64,000 nucleotides of DNA from Carnegiea gigantea (taxonomy: Eukaryota; Streptophyta; Magnoliopsida; Caryophyllales; Cactaceae). Positions 32,800 through 45,103 of this stretch are shown here, in pieces (position 1 is the first letter of the stretch; every line of letters starts with the position of its first letter). The notes beneath the pieces are model-generated. The model did not search any database. It had not been told where the DNA came from and worked only from the letters and a program-made list of their open reading frames with translations. A program made the translations under genes and the position numbers. The DNA lies in NCBI GenBank assembly GCA_029747015.1, contig JAKOGI010000426.1:2501-66500 (forward strand), in the 5' to 3' direction.

Positions 32800-35700
32800 G
32801 CCCTACCATTTCCATAGTCATAGAGGACCAAACTATTCATAGAGCATTGTTGGATTTAGGGGCCAGCGTTAATTTGCTTCCATACTCAGTGTATGAGAGG
32901 CTGCGATTGGAAGAGTTAAAACCCACTAGAACAATTCTCTAATTAGTCGACCACTCCACTAGAGCTCCTAAGGAATAGTTGAGGATGTCTTGACTAAAGT
33001 GGGTGAGTTCATATATCCTGCGGATTTTGTTGTGCTAGAAACCGAGTCTATTGCTAACTCTGAAACCCAAATACCTGTCATTCTTGGTCGACCTTTCCTA
33101 GCTGCTTCTAATGCTTTGATCAATTGTAGGAATGGTATGCTAAAGTTGTCTTTTGGAAACATGACTGTTGAGTTGAATATCTTTAATCTACAAAGACAAC
33201 CTGCTATCTTTGATGGGTTTGATACTGTGAATTGGCTTAATGTGCATGCTTGTGATGACTCATATGTTAACGGGTTGATTGATAATGACATATGTGATGA
33301 GATTGATTCCCTCTCCCCTTATTCTTCTAATTCCCCTTCTGTTGCATATACTCCTGATCCCATATTAGAGTTGAAACCTTTCCCTGATTTCCTTAAGTAT
33401 GTCTTTTTGGGTCCTAATGAGGCTTTTCCTGTGATTATTACATCTGACCTGATTGAGGACCAAGAGAATAAAATGTTGAAAGTACTTAAGGAACACAAAG
33501 AGGCCATAGGGTGGACCTTAGGTGACATTAAAGGTATTAGCCCCTCCATTGTGCAACATAGAATTCATCTTGAGGAGAATGCCAAACCTTATAGAGACCA
33601 CCAAAGATGTCTGAACCCTACCCTGCAAGAAGTAGTTAAAAAAGAGGTCATTAAGTGGTTAGATCATGGGATAATTTACCCTATTTCTGATAGTGAGTGG
33701 GTCAGCCCCGTTCAAGTCGTTCCTAAGAAGACCGGTATTACCGTGATAAGGAATGACAAGAAGGAGCTAGTCCCCACTAGAGCCCAGTTTGGGTGGCGTG
33801 TGTGTATTGACAACAGGAAACTGAATGCAGCCACTAGGAAAGACCACTTTCCTTTGTCTTTTATGAACCAAATGCTTGAGAGATTAGCCGGACATAGTTA
33901 GTACTGCTTTTTGGATAGATACTCTGACTACACCCAAATCTCCATAACACCTGAGGACCAAGATAAGACCACCTTTACATTAGGGGTGTGCAGAAAAAAC
34001 CGAAACCGAGAACCGATCTGAAAAACTGAAAAACCGATCAAAAAAACCGGTTAACCAAAGTAAATTATTCGAAATAACCGGTTCGGTTAACCGAACTGAG
34101 AAAAGAAATCGGTTCACGGTTCGGTTACGGCTCGGTTGGTCCAGAAAATGCGGTTAACCACGGTTAACCGAAAACCGTTTTTTTTTTTTTAATATGGGTA
34201 TATAAAGTGGGCATTAGAAAAAACCCTAGAGCTTGGCTTTGCTTGCTTTCCACTTTCGAGAATTCCAGATCCAGAGCCCTCTTCACTTCAGTCTTCCCTT
34301 CTCTTCGGCAGTTCCGCTCATCTTCCCTCTTCCAGACTTCCATTTTTTCACTTTTTCCTTCGGCCCTTTCTTCTTCCAGACTTCAATCCTTCAACCCTTC
34401 GTGACTGACTTCGGCCCTTTCTTCTTCCAGACTCCAGTGCCCAGTTGTTCGAGTTTTTCAAGTGCCAGATTGTTCGAGTTAGTCAAGTTTTCTCCCAGGC
34501 CCGAGCCGCATGATTCAACTTTTCTGGGTATGGTTTCAATTTGTTTCAGGTTGTTTATGTATGAGTATGGTTTCAATTAGGTTGGATTTGTCTGGGTTTT
34601 GATTTGGTTCGATTTTTGTTTCAATCTGTCTGGTTTGGATTTCTTGTTTCGATTTGCTGTTTCACTATGGCTACCTGGCTGGGTTTTGATGTGTGGTGTG
34701 AATTTATTGTTTCGATTTTTCTGATATGTGATTGTCAATTTGTCATCCATGTTGCTTCGATTTGTACTCTAGGCCTTTTTCTGATTTGAGGTGGTTTTAA
34801 TTTCTGATTTTGGTTCATTTTCTGGTTGCGATTTGTATGTTGCTTCGAATTCGATTCGTACTCGGTTTAATTTCTGATTTTGGTTCATTTTCTAGTTTCA
34901 ATTTGTATGTTGCTTATGGTGGTTATGGTCCTTATGGACTTATGGATATTGTTGTTTTCATTTCAAGGCTGTAATTCCTTCTCCCTAGTCCTGGGACTCT
35001 TGCTGTTTGAAAGTGAGTATTTGCTACTTGCTACTGTTGGTCTGTTGGACAGTTGGACTGCTTCTGCCTTCTGGCTTCTGCTACTGTTGGTTGTGTGTAC
35101 CAATTACCAAATTTAGGTTTTTTTTTTTCAGTACTCCGGTTAACCGTTAACCGATCCAGAAGTTTGGTTAACCGATCCGAAAATACGGTTAACCGAATAT
35201 TTCGGTTCGGTTACAGATCGAATGTTGGCCGATCCGAAAATTCGGTTAACCGAGAAATCGGTTAACCGCAAATTTCGGTTCGGTTACTGTTCGGTGTTTT
35301 CACTAACCGAATTTTCGGTTAACCGGTTTTCGGTTAACCGATGAACTGGTTAACCGGTTTTGCACACCCCTACTTTACATGCCCCTTTGGTACTTTTGCC
35401 TTTGGGAGAATGCCATTTAGTCTTTGTAATGTTCCTGCCACTTTCCAGTATTGCATGATTTCTATATTTTCTGATATGACTGAGTAGTGCATTGAGGTGT
35501 TTATGGATGATTTTTCTGTGTTTGGTTCTTCGTTTGATGACCGTTTGACCAATCTGACAAGAGTTTTGCAAAGATGCAGGGAAAAGAATCTGACTCTGAA
35601 CTGGGACAAATGCCATTTTATGGTAAAGAAGGGTGTTGTTTTGGGGCCTATAATTTCACATGATGGGATTGAGGTTGATAAAGCAAAAATTTATTTGATT

Positions 35701-37645
35701 ACTAATTTTCCCCCTCCTATTTGTGTGAAGGATATCAGGTCATTTTTAGGGCATGTAGGATTTTATAGACGATTTATCCAGGATTTCAGTAAAATTGCTC
35801 AGCCCTTGACCAACCTTGTAACCAAAGATGTACCTTTTCACTTCTCTGAGGAGTGTTTAAAGGCATTTAATAGGCTAAAGGAAGCCCTGACTTCTGCCCC
35901 TATCCTACACCCTCCTATCTGGGGAAAGCCCTTTGAACTGATGTGTGATGCTTCTGGTTATGCTGTAGGGGTTGTCTTAGGACAAGATGTAAATAGGAAA
36001 CCTCATGTTATATATTATGTGAGTTATACTTTGAATGAGGCACAATTGAACTACACAGTAACTGAAAAAGAGTTTTTGGCAGTTGTGTTTGGTTTTAAAA
36101 AATTTCGACCCTACTTGATTGGCTCTCATGTGATTATACATACTGATCATGCTGCTCTAAAACATCTATTGTCTAAGAAGGATGCAAAACCTAGACTGCT
36201 TAGATGGTTATTACTCTTGCGGGAATTTAATTGTGAGATTCGAGATAGAAAGGGTTCTAAGAACCTGATGGCTGACCATCTATCCCGACTCGTTGTGAAA
36301 AATAAGAGTGAAATCCCCCTTTCTGAGTGTTTCCCTGATGAACAGCTACTTATGATTCAATCTGAACCATGGTATGCTGACATTGTCAACTACTTAGTGA
36401 CTAGTGAGATACCCCCAGGTTGGAATAAGCATAATAAGGATAGATTCTTCTCTGGTAAAATTTTTCTATTGGGATGACCCCTACTTGTTTAAATATTATT
36501 CTGACCAGATTTATAGGAGGTGTATCCCTGATAATGAGATTAGAAATGTCCTTTCTTTTTATCATGACCAAGCATGTGGGGGGCATTTTAGTGGGAAGAA
36601 AACAGCCGCCAAAGTCCTTCAGTGTGGTTTGTATTGGCCTACCTTGTTCAAAGATGCCCATTGTACAGTAAAAGCTGCCCTAGGTGTCAACAGTTTGGGA
36701 AAATCAGTAGGAGAGATATGATAGCCCTTAACCCGATAATCATTGTTGAGATTTTTGATGTTTGGGGGATTGATTTTATGGGACCATTTCCATCGTCTTT
36801 TGGGAATGAATATATTCTCCTTGCTGTAGATTATGTGTCTAAGTGGGTGGAGGCTATGCCTACCAGGATAATTGAGGCTAGAGTCATTGTCAAGTTCCTT
36901 AGGGAAAATATTTTCCCTAAGTATGGCATGCCAAGGGCTATTATTAGTGACTAGGGTACTCATTTTGATAATCGTTCTTTTGATACATTGTTAAAAAAGT
37001 ACTCAATCATTCTTCGTTTAACCACCACCTATCATCCCCAGACTAGTGGCTAGGTAGAGGTTTCCAATAGGAAAATTAAGCAGATTTTGGAAAGGATTGT
37101 GAGTAGAAACTGTAAGGACTGTGCAGATAAGCTCATTGATGCTCTTTGGGCTTATAGGACGGCTTTTAAGACCCCTTTAGGCATGTCTCCTTTTAGGGTT
37201 GTCTTTGGTAAGCCTTGTCATCTTCCAGTTGAACTTGAGCATCGGGCTATATGGGCTATAAAAACTTTGAACCTTGACTTAGAAACAGCTGGGGTAGAAA
37301 GGAAGTTACAGTTGAGTGAGTTGGAAGAAATCAGAGCTGAGGCCTATGAAAACTCTAGGATGCATAAGGAGAGAGCGAATTCATAGGAAGGAGTTGTTCC
37401 CAGGTCAAAAGGTCTTGCTTTATGACTCCAGACTACACCTTTTTCCAAGTAAGTTGAGATCTTGTTGGACTGGTCCTTTTATTATTTCTCATGTTTTTCC
37501 ACATGGTGCTATAGAGATACAGGACCCCATGAGAAGTGCGCACTTCGAGATGAATGGACAGAGGTTGAAGCCATTTCTGGAGTTACCTGCAGAAGAGAAA
37601 GAAGTAGAGTGTCTGATGATCTACGAACCACAATACAGAGATTGA
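32800..37645 (+). pseudogene. gypsy pol (protease, reverse transcriptase, RNase H, integrase), broken and split by a hAT element
   Basis: The protease shows LLDLGASVNLLPYSVYERL near 32850. The reverse transcriptase begins in the frame 32990-33901 (WVSPVQVVPKK, CIDNRKLNAATRKDHFPL) and is cut at 33981 inside the TTFT/CPFGTFAF block by a hAT element. It resumes at 35381, with the catalytic box VFMDDFSVFG near 35500. RNase H has FELMCDASGYAVG and HTDHAALKHLLSKKDA. The integrase has [12 protein letters not shown] and [14 protein letters not shown] (in another frame), then [13 protein letters not shown] near 36760 and a C-terminal GQRLKPF block near 37560. Stops occur at 33899, 35485, 36952 and 37051, plus a frameshift near 36400-36480. 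Confidence 0.92.
33981..35372. mobile_element. Non-autonomous hAT-type element, family TAGGGGTGTGCA, with GGTTAACCG arrays
   Basis: The 1392-bp element has ends TAGGGGTGTGCA and TGCACACCCCTA and an exact 8-bp duplication CTTTACAT (33973-33980 and 35373-35380). Both arms carry many copies of the palindrome GGTTAACC or CGGTTAACCG, at 34050-34175 and 35130-35360, probably transposase-binding sites. The interior has a TATA-like GGTATATAAAG at 34197 followed by AAAAAACCCTAGAGC (a telo-box AAACCCTA) and a CT-rich leader-like stretch. This suggests a retained promoter and 5'UTR with the transposase deleted. It splits the gypsy reverse transcriptase. Confidence 0.94.
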
Positions 37646-38860
37646 GATGTGAAGATTAGCTTGGATGCATCCAGCATTCAACCTAGTACTATTGTTCCTT
37701 CATATAAATCTTATTTTGTATATATTTTTCTCTTATTTTCTTTTTTTTTTGTGTGTTTTTTTTTTTAATTTTGTGCCTCTCATTCTAATACTCTTACAAG
37801 CAATAGAGACATTGCATTGTTTAAGTGTAGGGGGGCCTTTGAATTTCTAGAAAAAAAATTTTTTTTTTGAAAATACCAAAAAGATTTTCTTTTCTTTTTC
37901 TTTCATCTCTTTTGTTTTATTTTATTTTGGGGAATGTATACTATTTTGCCTAGATTAACTCCATGTAAATTGGTATTATGTTGTATATAGGTGGGAGGTA
38001 CATGATAAAGAACTTAATTCTAAGTGTGACATTCTATACCTTACTTTTAACCTTATTATTCCATTATAACTATAAGTCCAATCCTTATTTTTAAATCACC
38101 ATTATCATAGGATATCAGGCCTCCATAGTTTACTCTCCCACTTGTCTGTGCATAGTTATTTTTGGTTTTGCTTTCAATTGAGTCCTTTAAAAAAAAAAGA
38201 AAAAGTGAGTAATAAGTTGGGAATGACAAGTACCCTTTGAGGCATGCGCTACTGGGTGCCACCCTTTGAGATAATACTGCTATTGGGAAAACTTGTTTCC
38301 TATGGCAATGAGTCAATAAAGTAGTTTGTGTTTCGGCAAGTGGGAACGAGTCAAACTTTGGTTAGCCTAATCCCTAGGGTGATGGCCCACTTACACACCG
38401 TGCACTAGGATAGATATGTGGTTATGCTGGTTCTCTAGGTGAAAAGGTGGAGTTAGATGTCATCCGTGATGATTTAAAGTCTAGAAGTGTACACCTTGTT
38501 TATATACAGCTTAATATCTTGATTAATAAGGTGATAGGTGTTGTTGAAATTTTATATTATCTCCCCTTTTATATTTGTGTAAAAGTTTATACTTTTTTTT
38601 GTTTTTTTTGTTTTCTTTTCTTTCTATTCTGTTCTTTTTCCTGATAAAGATTTTGTAGGTACATCTTCTGCAAACCCTCACGAGACCTTACTCGTCTACT
38701 AGGGGGAACCTAGGGGTTTAAAGGGCTTGTTGCATATGCTAAATGTAACCGTGATTCCTACAAAAGTGAGTTAGGATTTTCTTTTTCGTATTTTCTATTT
38801 CTCTTTAGGCAGTTTAGTTGTTTTACTTGGGGACGAGCAAAATTTAGGTGTTGGGGTATT
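37646..38860 (+). other. 3' untranslated region and polypurine context of the gypsy element
   Basis: No gene is present. Poly-T-rich DNA (37700-37920) is followed by unique-looking sequence and, at about 38676-38800, a block (TTTAAAGGGCTTGTTGCATATG) that also occurs in the gag-only element on the minus strand near 56760-56800. GGGGACGAGCAAAATTTAG with GTGTTGGGG just upstream of 38861 is the polypurine-type primer region. Confidence 0.8.
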
Positions 38861-40341
38861 TGTTCAATGCAAAATTGATACAATTTTATGCCTTTATTAA
38901 CCTAATTTTAACTCTTAATAATTGTTGATTTTAGGATTTTTACGTTATGTGTTTGTTTTGTAGGAACATATACAAAAAGCAGTAAAAATAAATAAAAAGA
39001 AGAAAATTGGGATGAGAAACAAAGTTGCTACAAAAAATGGAAAAAACTGACAAGCCCATATTTCCTAGAACCCAATTATTTAGCCCACAACCACCTCCAC
39101 TTAGCCTCACATGCCACTCACATGACTAGACCCATCCTCTTCCCTTAATTTTCTCTCTCTTCCCTCTATGTCGCCAGACCCTAAAAACCTCCCCCCCCCC
39201 CCATTTTCTCCTTCTTCTTCGGCCATCCACCATGTCCTCCATGAATCACTCCTCACTCACCCTTTTCTCTCTTGGCCACAAAACAATCAGAGGACCTCCA
39301 ATTTTTTCGACCAGCAATCAATCTCAACGCAGCAAAACCGTTGAAAATGGTGTAGTATAAATGGATCTGAAGAGAATGGAGTGAGGCATGAATTTTGTCA
39401 GCAATCAGCAGCCTTGGTTCAATTATATTCAGTTTTTCCATTTGTTGTCCTTCTTTCTACTTCCAAGTGTTAGTAATATCTGGTTCATCTCCATTGTTGG
39501 TTGAATAGCCCAAGAAGATATTGTTGAACTATTGAGTTATTGAATGAAATTTCTGTGTAATTTTTTGCCATTTACGCCAGATCAATTTGAGTCTCTACGT
39601 CAACCCTCAATATTTTGCTTGCTCTGTTCTGTTGCTTCGGGTCCTCTGCTTTTCCCAATTCTAGTGGTTTTCAACTTTTCTTACTCAATTAAATTAATGT
39701 CTTTGTCTTTATCTTTTTTGGTTTTATTTTAATGTCACTTCACCGTCTTTTTTTGGGAGCAGAGCATGGGCAGTGAACTTCAACTTCTTTTAATTTGTCA
39801 TGTGCATAAAATGACAAAAGTTAGCAAGTGTACTTGTCTTGTTCCTATTGGCCAATAAGTAACTTAGAGTTATCTGGTTTTGCTAATTCTAGTTTTTTTA
39901 ATTTAAGTTCACTCTTCTTTTTCTGTTTTTTTTTTTTTCTTCCTGCATTATTTATATTGATCCTTTGCATCACTTGTCCCCTCTATGTTCTACAATTTTT
40001 GTTTTTCTGTAATATTCTAGTTATCATAGGTTAGATTTTTATGGCTTAGGTTGATTTAACTTTTTCTAGCTAAATCACCAGTACTACCATCATTTTATTT
40101 TCACCTTCATTTTTATTTATTTATGTATTTATTTATTTATCCTTGCCCTATTCGTTAGTGTAGAATAAGTCGTTGTATAAATTCATTCGTCAATTTCATT
40201 CAATAAGTTTAATTATTATTAATAGCTAAGCTATTTGTGTAACTAAATTTGATACTATCATCTCTGTGGCAACGACCCGTATTCGCTGAATCATACTACA
40301 AGTTGACACCATGCGCTTACAGCTTCTATTTTACATCAACA
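38861..40341 (+). repeat. 3' LTR of the gypsy element
   Basis: It begins TGTTCAATGCAAAATTG and ends TTACATCAACA. It matches 29228-30680 over its length apart from small indels, including about 20 extra bases near 39315. Confidence 0.93.
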
Positions 40342-40350
40342 ATAATGAAC

Positions 40351-40836
40351 TTACATATCTCCATGAGGTTGAAAATATATCTTATTATTTGTGCTTGCAG
40401 CTTCACTATCAGCTGTAGGACTTTGTCTATCTCTTCCTGCCCTTTCATTTTGCACCCCTTCGTTGTGGACTGAGTGGCTTGGCATTCTAGGCTGACCAAC
40501 AATCTGATTACTGTTGTAATGTGGGCTAACAGTACCAAACTGTTGATAAACTAATGGGGTACCTGAACTGCCACCGATGTAACGATTATTTGATTGGATA
40601 GGTGACTGCATAACCATACTAAAAAGAGGTGGGTGCATATATGGTTGCTCATTCATGCTACCAAAATAATTTTCGTATAGCTGAGTTGTATCAAGGAAAC
40701 CTCCAAACATCCCACTGAAGGTGTTTGTTTTATAGTTTTCAGCAGAATCATTCTGTGGGGTCAGTCATGGTGCTCCTCTACCTGCACCACTTCTAACCGT
40801 TCGGCCTCAACCACGTCCACCATTTACTCTAGACAT
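40351..40836 (-). pseudogene. CACTA second gene, N-terminal part
   Basis: The minus-strand frame starts at 40836 with MSRVNGGRG. After two stops near 40807 and 40768 comes a Gln/Pro/Ser/Asn-rich low-complexity region (40710-40351, MFGGFLDTTQLYENYF onward), typical of the N terminus of proteins with the plant Transposase_24 domain. The gypsy element begins a few bases beyond its end. The conserved domain of the same gene continues on the far side, at 29190-27910. Confidence 0.65.
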
Positions 40837-40989
40837 CTAACAAATAAGATCAAAATAGACACAAGATACAGCAGCACAAACATTCATAGTATTGTCAGTG
40901 AAAAAATTACAGTACACATATACAATTGTTTCACCTAGCTTGCAATTAAAAAAAAAGTACATAGACATGCATAAAGATCCATACAACTA

Positions 40990-43900
40990 AAAGATTAAAT
41001 CAACCATTGTGGGACACATTGTCATCATCATCGTCATCATCATCACTTTGCAATGTCATATCTCCTTCATCATCATCATCAGTGTCTTCAGTTTCATCCT
41101 TCCATTCACCTTCTTCGTCCTCTTCATAATCATCATCATGTTCACCATCCCCATCATGATTATCACCCCAATTATATCCATCAACATCATCAGCTAGTGC
41201 AGTTTTATCGACTAATGTTGTGGCTATTACGTTATCCACATTCACGGTTGTCATTCCTAACTTTTGATAGGCAAGTTCTAAATTATCCTTATCTTTAGGG
41301 GCATCGCGAGGTTTGTTCGGTATAGCTACCCACCAATTCGCTTTTCTTGGTATCCCTTTAGGGTACTTAAGGTATACCACTTGAGTTGCAGCATCAGTAA
41401 ATATGAATGGGTCAAACTTTCTGTAATGTCAGTTATGATCAACCTCGGGGTATGGGGTAAATTTAGGATAACGTAGCCCCCGAGGAACATTCGGGTCAAA
41501 CCACTCACAAGTAAGAAGTACACATTTTTTAATTGGTTCACCTGTAAATTCAGCACAAATAATCCCACGAAGTATGCCATAATAATCCCCTGATACTTCA
41601 TCACCTTCGCCACCCCCTTTGACACACATGCCACAATTATATGTGGCTTTACCTTCATTCGTAGCCTTGGTATGAAACTAATAACCATTAATTTTATACC
41701 CAAAAAAACGTTCCACTACCATAATCGATCCATGAGATAAGTTCACCAAAAAAAATTTGCCTTTCATCATCAAACACCTGATAAGAATTGACCTACGAAG
41801 AAAAAAACAGATAATTCTCTTTAGAGTTAAACAATATTTTGTTGGAATTGAAGATTAGTTATGAAAAATTACTTACATTGCACTCAAACCACTGTGTAAA
41901 ATTTGCCTCGATAAACAAGTCGACTTTTACATCACTTGCGTTTCGATTATGACCGTGAAATTGATGTCTGAACCAACTGTATTTCACGATTGAAATTATT
42001 TAATTACTCAACTATTTATTAAGTATTTAAATGAAACTTTCAATAACGATAAACTTACTTCAAATATGGTTGCACTTCATCACAATTCAGTAAGATGTGA
42101 AGGCGAGCGACACGGTACTCCGGCTCAGTAAAATATCTTTTTCCTCGATTTCCAAATGAAGTACCCTTATGATTGAACACCGAAAGAGTTGGTATTTGTG
42201 GTTCGGAGTGTTGCATACCCTTATTATGTCCAATTCTTGAGCAATGCAAGCTTGACTGAAAATAATACTCAGCAAAATGTTTAATCTCAAATGCTAAGTA
42301 TGCCTGAACTATAGATGCCTCCACACGAGCTTTGTTCTTTGCCGTAGGCTTCAACCACCCAAAATACCTCTCAAAAGGATGCATCCATTGATATTGAATA
42401 GGACCACCCAACAAAGCTTCTTCTGCTAAATGAATGGACAAATGTTCCATGACATTCCAAAAATCAGGAGGGAAAACTGTCTCCAATTTACAAAGAATTA
42501 TAGCAATGTTCTTATTCATCTCTTCAAGCATGCTAACATGTACCTCAATGGAGCATAGGTTTCTGAAAAATTCACTCAATTCGACCAAGGGTCCCAAAAC
42601 ATCTTCCGAAAGAGCAGCAAAAGCTACTGGAAGAAGATTCTCCAAACATGATGATCATGACTTTTCATATTTTGAAACTTTGCGTTAGATTGATCAACCC
42701 AATTTTCCACATTAGAACACTAACCATCAGGCACATGAACCTCCCAGAACCATTGGCAAACAGCCCTTTTTTGAGTTAACGACAGTGCAAACTTAGCTTT
42801 CGGCTTACACAATCTATCAGTGAACCCTCTTGTAGCTAAGTTCAACTCTTGTCTACAGCACAGAATACACATATCCATTCTTGCTTTTATATCATCCTTT
42901 ATTTTTCCCGAAACATCCATCACTGTGTTTATAATATTTTCACTGAAATTTTTCTCAATATGCATAACATCAAGGTTATGCCTCAGAAGTTGATGCATCC
43001 AATAAGGCAACTCCCAAAAGATACTTTGCTTCGTCCAGTTATATCTATTTTCCTGAAATCTAGGAATTTGAAATTGTACGTCTGTAGTGACTTTAGGCAA
43101 GCTAGATGCTATATTAGACAATATTTCACCAGAAATTCTTTGGGGAGGGCCAATGTATATGCTCTTCCCTTTACGAGAAGTAACTTTATTAGCTCTAAAA
43201 CAATGATTCAGTGACAAGAACCGACGATGGCAATCGAACCAAGATGGATTTTGTCCATGCTGTAACTGGAATTCACAATTTTGGTGCATACAAACCGAAC
43301 ATGCTAGCAACCCATGAGTACTCCAACAGGACAACATAATATAGCCGGAAAAATCATTAATTGTCCATATTAATGCAGCATGCAATCTAAAAGTTTTCCC
43401 GCATGAAACTTCAAATGGGGTTCAACTCATCAATTAAGGGTTGCAAGTACACATCAATTCTGTTCTTCGGATTTATTGGACTCAGAATAATACAACTTAA
43501 AAAAAAGTATGGAGTGGCCATACACATATCTGGAGGTAAGTTATAAGGTGTGACAACAATTGGTCACACAGAATACGATCTTCCAACTATGGAAAATGGC
43601 GTGAAACCATCAGCACATAGACCGAACCTTACATTCCGAGGCTCTGCTGCAAAATTTAGATACTTTTAGTCGAAATGCCTCCACGCTAATCCATCTGACA
43701 GATGCCGGAGAACACCCGGTTCTTAGCAGTGTTCATGGTTCCATCTCATGTGGATAACAGTCCTTTTTGATGCATACAGTCTTTGCAATCTTAGGATTAA
43801 AGATAGGTAGTGCATTCTAGCACATGAAACCTCCTTATGACCTCGTCGGTTGGAGTTCTTTGGTAATTGTCTTGCATGTCCACAAAATTTGCATGCGGAC

Positions 43901-44604
43901 AAACCCTCATCTTGTTTATAATAAATCATGCAACCATTCGAATAACAATCAATTTCCTGAACATCTATGCCTAAATCTCTCACTTTTCTAAGATGCGGAT
44001 GATAATTTTTTGGAATGCCACTTTCAGGAGGGCATATATCTTTCATCAGACCAACAACTTCGTTGAAATAGCGTTGAGACATGTTGTGCCCCTATTTAAT
44101 ACTAAGTAGCCTCACAGACGTTTCTAGTTCAGTTATGTTACACCCTTCATACAACAGTCTTTGGGCAGATTCAAGCATAGTGTAAAATGCCTCAGGATTT
44201 ACGTCATGATGGCTACTCATGTTCATTTCATTAGCTTGGACGATAGCATGAAGCATGTTCTCCATATGATTATGATCATTGTGATCGTAATCAAAATTCA
44301 TAGAATGTGAACTACTTGCACCCCCTACTTCCGAATTATCTTCTTCCCCATGACTCGTTCAATACTAATAATTCTTTACAAACCCCTTTCTATACAAATG
44401 AGACTTTACAACATCAGGTGTAAAATACTGCATACTCTTGCACTTCACACATGGACATCTATAAACTCCATTAATTCTATACTCTTCATGATTTCGTGCA
44501 AATTGATCAAACATATTCACTCCCATCAATCACTCATCTCTATGCCCATGTCCATCAGGATTTCTTCTCCTATACATCCATTGACGATGCAACGGCCCAT
44601 CCAT
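40990..44604 (-). pseudogene. CACTA TNP2-type transposase, broken
   Basis: From the start at 44604, a Transpos_assoc domain (QWMYRRRNPDGHGH, then CPCVKCKSMQYF) is followed by a linker (44092-44301). The TNP2 transposase core comes next: GCMIYYKQDEGLSACKFCGHAR near 43900, then WRHFD, RNVRFGLCADGFTPF, ATPYFFLSCII, DVYLQPLIDELNPI between 43690 and 43430. AALIWTINDFSGYIMLSCWSTHGLLACS follows near 43380-43290 and LPYWMHQLLRHNLDVMHIEKN near 42980. A DUF4218-type block covers 42055-42645 (FFRNLCSIEVHVSMLEEM), and a DUF4216-type block with YLKYPKGIPRKANWWVAI lies at about 41340. The protein ends in an Asp/Glu tail (41003-41180). Several stops make it non-functional. It would have bound the element's ends and catalysed excision. 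Confidence 0.9.
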
Positions 44605-45055
44605 ATGTAGCTAATCTGATTGCCTTAATTGTTATGTATACTACAATTAATTTCAATAAATATTTTTTTGAAATCTTTTTAATCAGTTCAATATTCGGAA
44701 TACAATAATGAACTTCTATACGAATATTACCACAATGTTGAAGCACATAAATAATTATACTCAACAAATCAAACAAATCATACAGAAAATGCATGTCAAA
44801 AAAGTATATACTTCACATACGCACCAAAAATTAATATACACAACAAATCAAACAACAAATAAACATACCTAACATACTTAAATCATTTACCGAAACGAAA
44901 CATGTTATACATGTTTACTTACTTACAACTATTTCATTTATCCAAATCAACATACATTACAAATTAAATTAAAGATTAAATTATCTACTCTAAATTTTAT
45001 ATTCACTAATGACACTAATAAATTTATATATATTACAAAAAAATAAATTTAACAA

Positions 45056-45103
<48 letters not shown>

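Larger units (their letters stand above)
29228..40341 (+). mobile_element. Ty3-gypsy LTR retrotransposon (Athila/Tat lineage), 11.1 kb, with a nested hAT element
   Basis: Direct LTRs of about 1.45 kb (29228-30680 and 38861-40341) are flanked by an exact 5-bp duplication ATAAT (29223-29227 and 40342-40346). The primer-binding site TGGCACCGTTGTCGGAG follows the first LTR, which is the tRNA-Asp-type site of Athila/Tat elements. Gene order is gag, protease, reverse transcriptase, RNase H, integrase, as in Ty3-gypsy. About 1.2 kb of non-coding sequence separates integrase from the 3' LTR. It sits in the second gene of the CACTA transposon and carries many stop codons. Confidence 0.95.

Noticed and set aside
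37646..38860. Possible envelope-like gene after integrase, as in some Athila elements
   Set aside because: The region is low-complexity and has no open frame beyond about 65 codons on the plus strand.
29228..40341. Endogenous pararetrovirus
   Set aside because: There are true LTRs with a 5-bp duplication, an integrase and a tRNA-Asp-type primer site. No movement protein or coat domain is seen, so it is a Ty3-gypsy retrotransposon.
41009..41298. Plus-strand Ile/His-rich frames
   Set aside because: They are antisense shadows of the Asp/Glu-rich tail of the CACTA TNP2 transposase on the minus strand.
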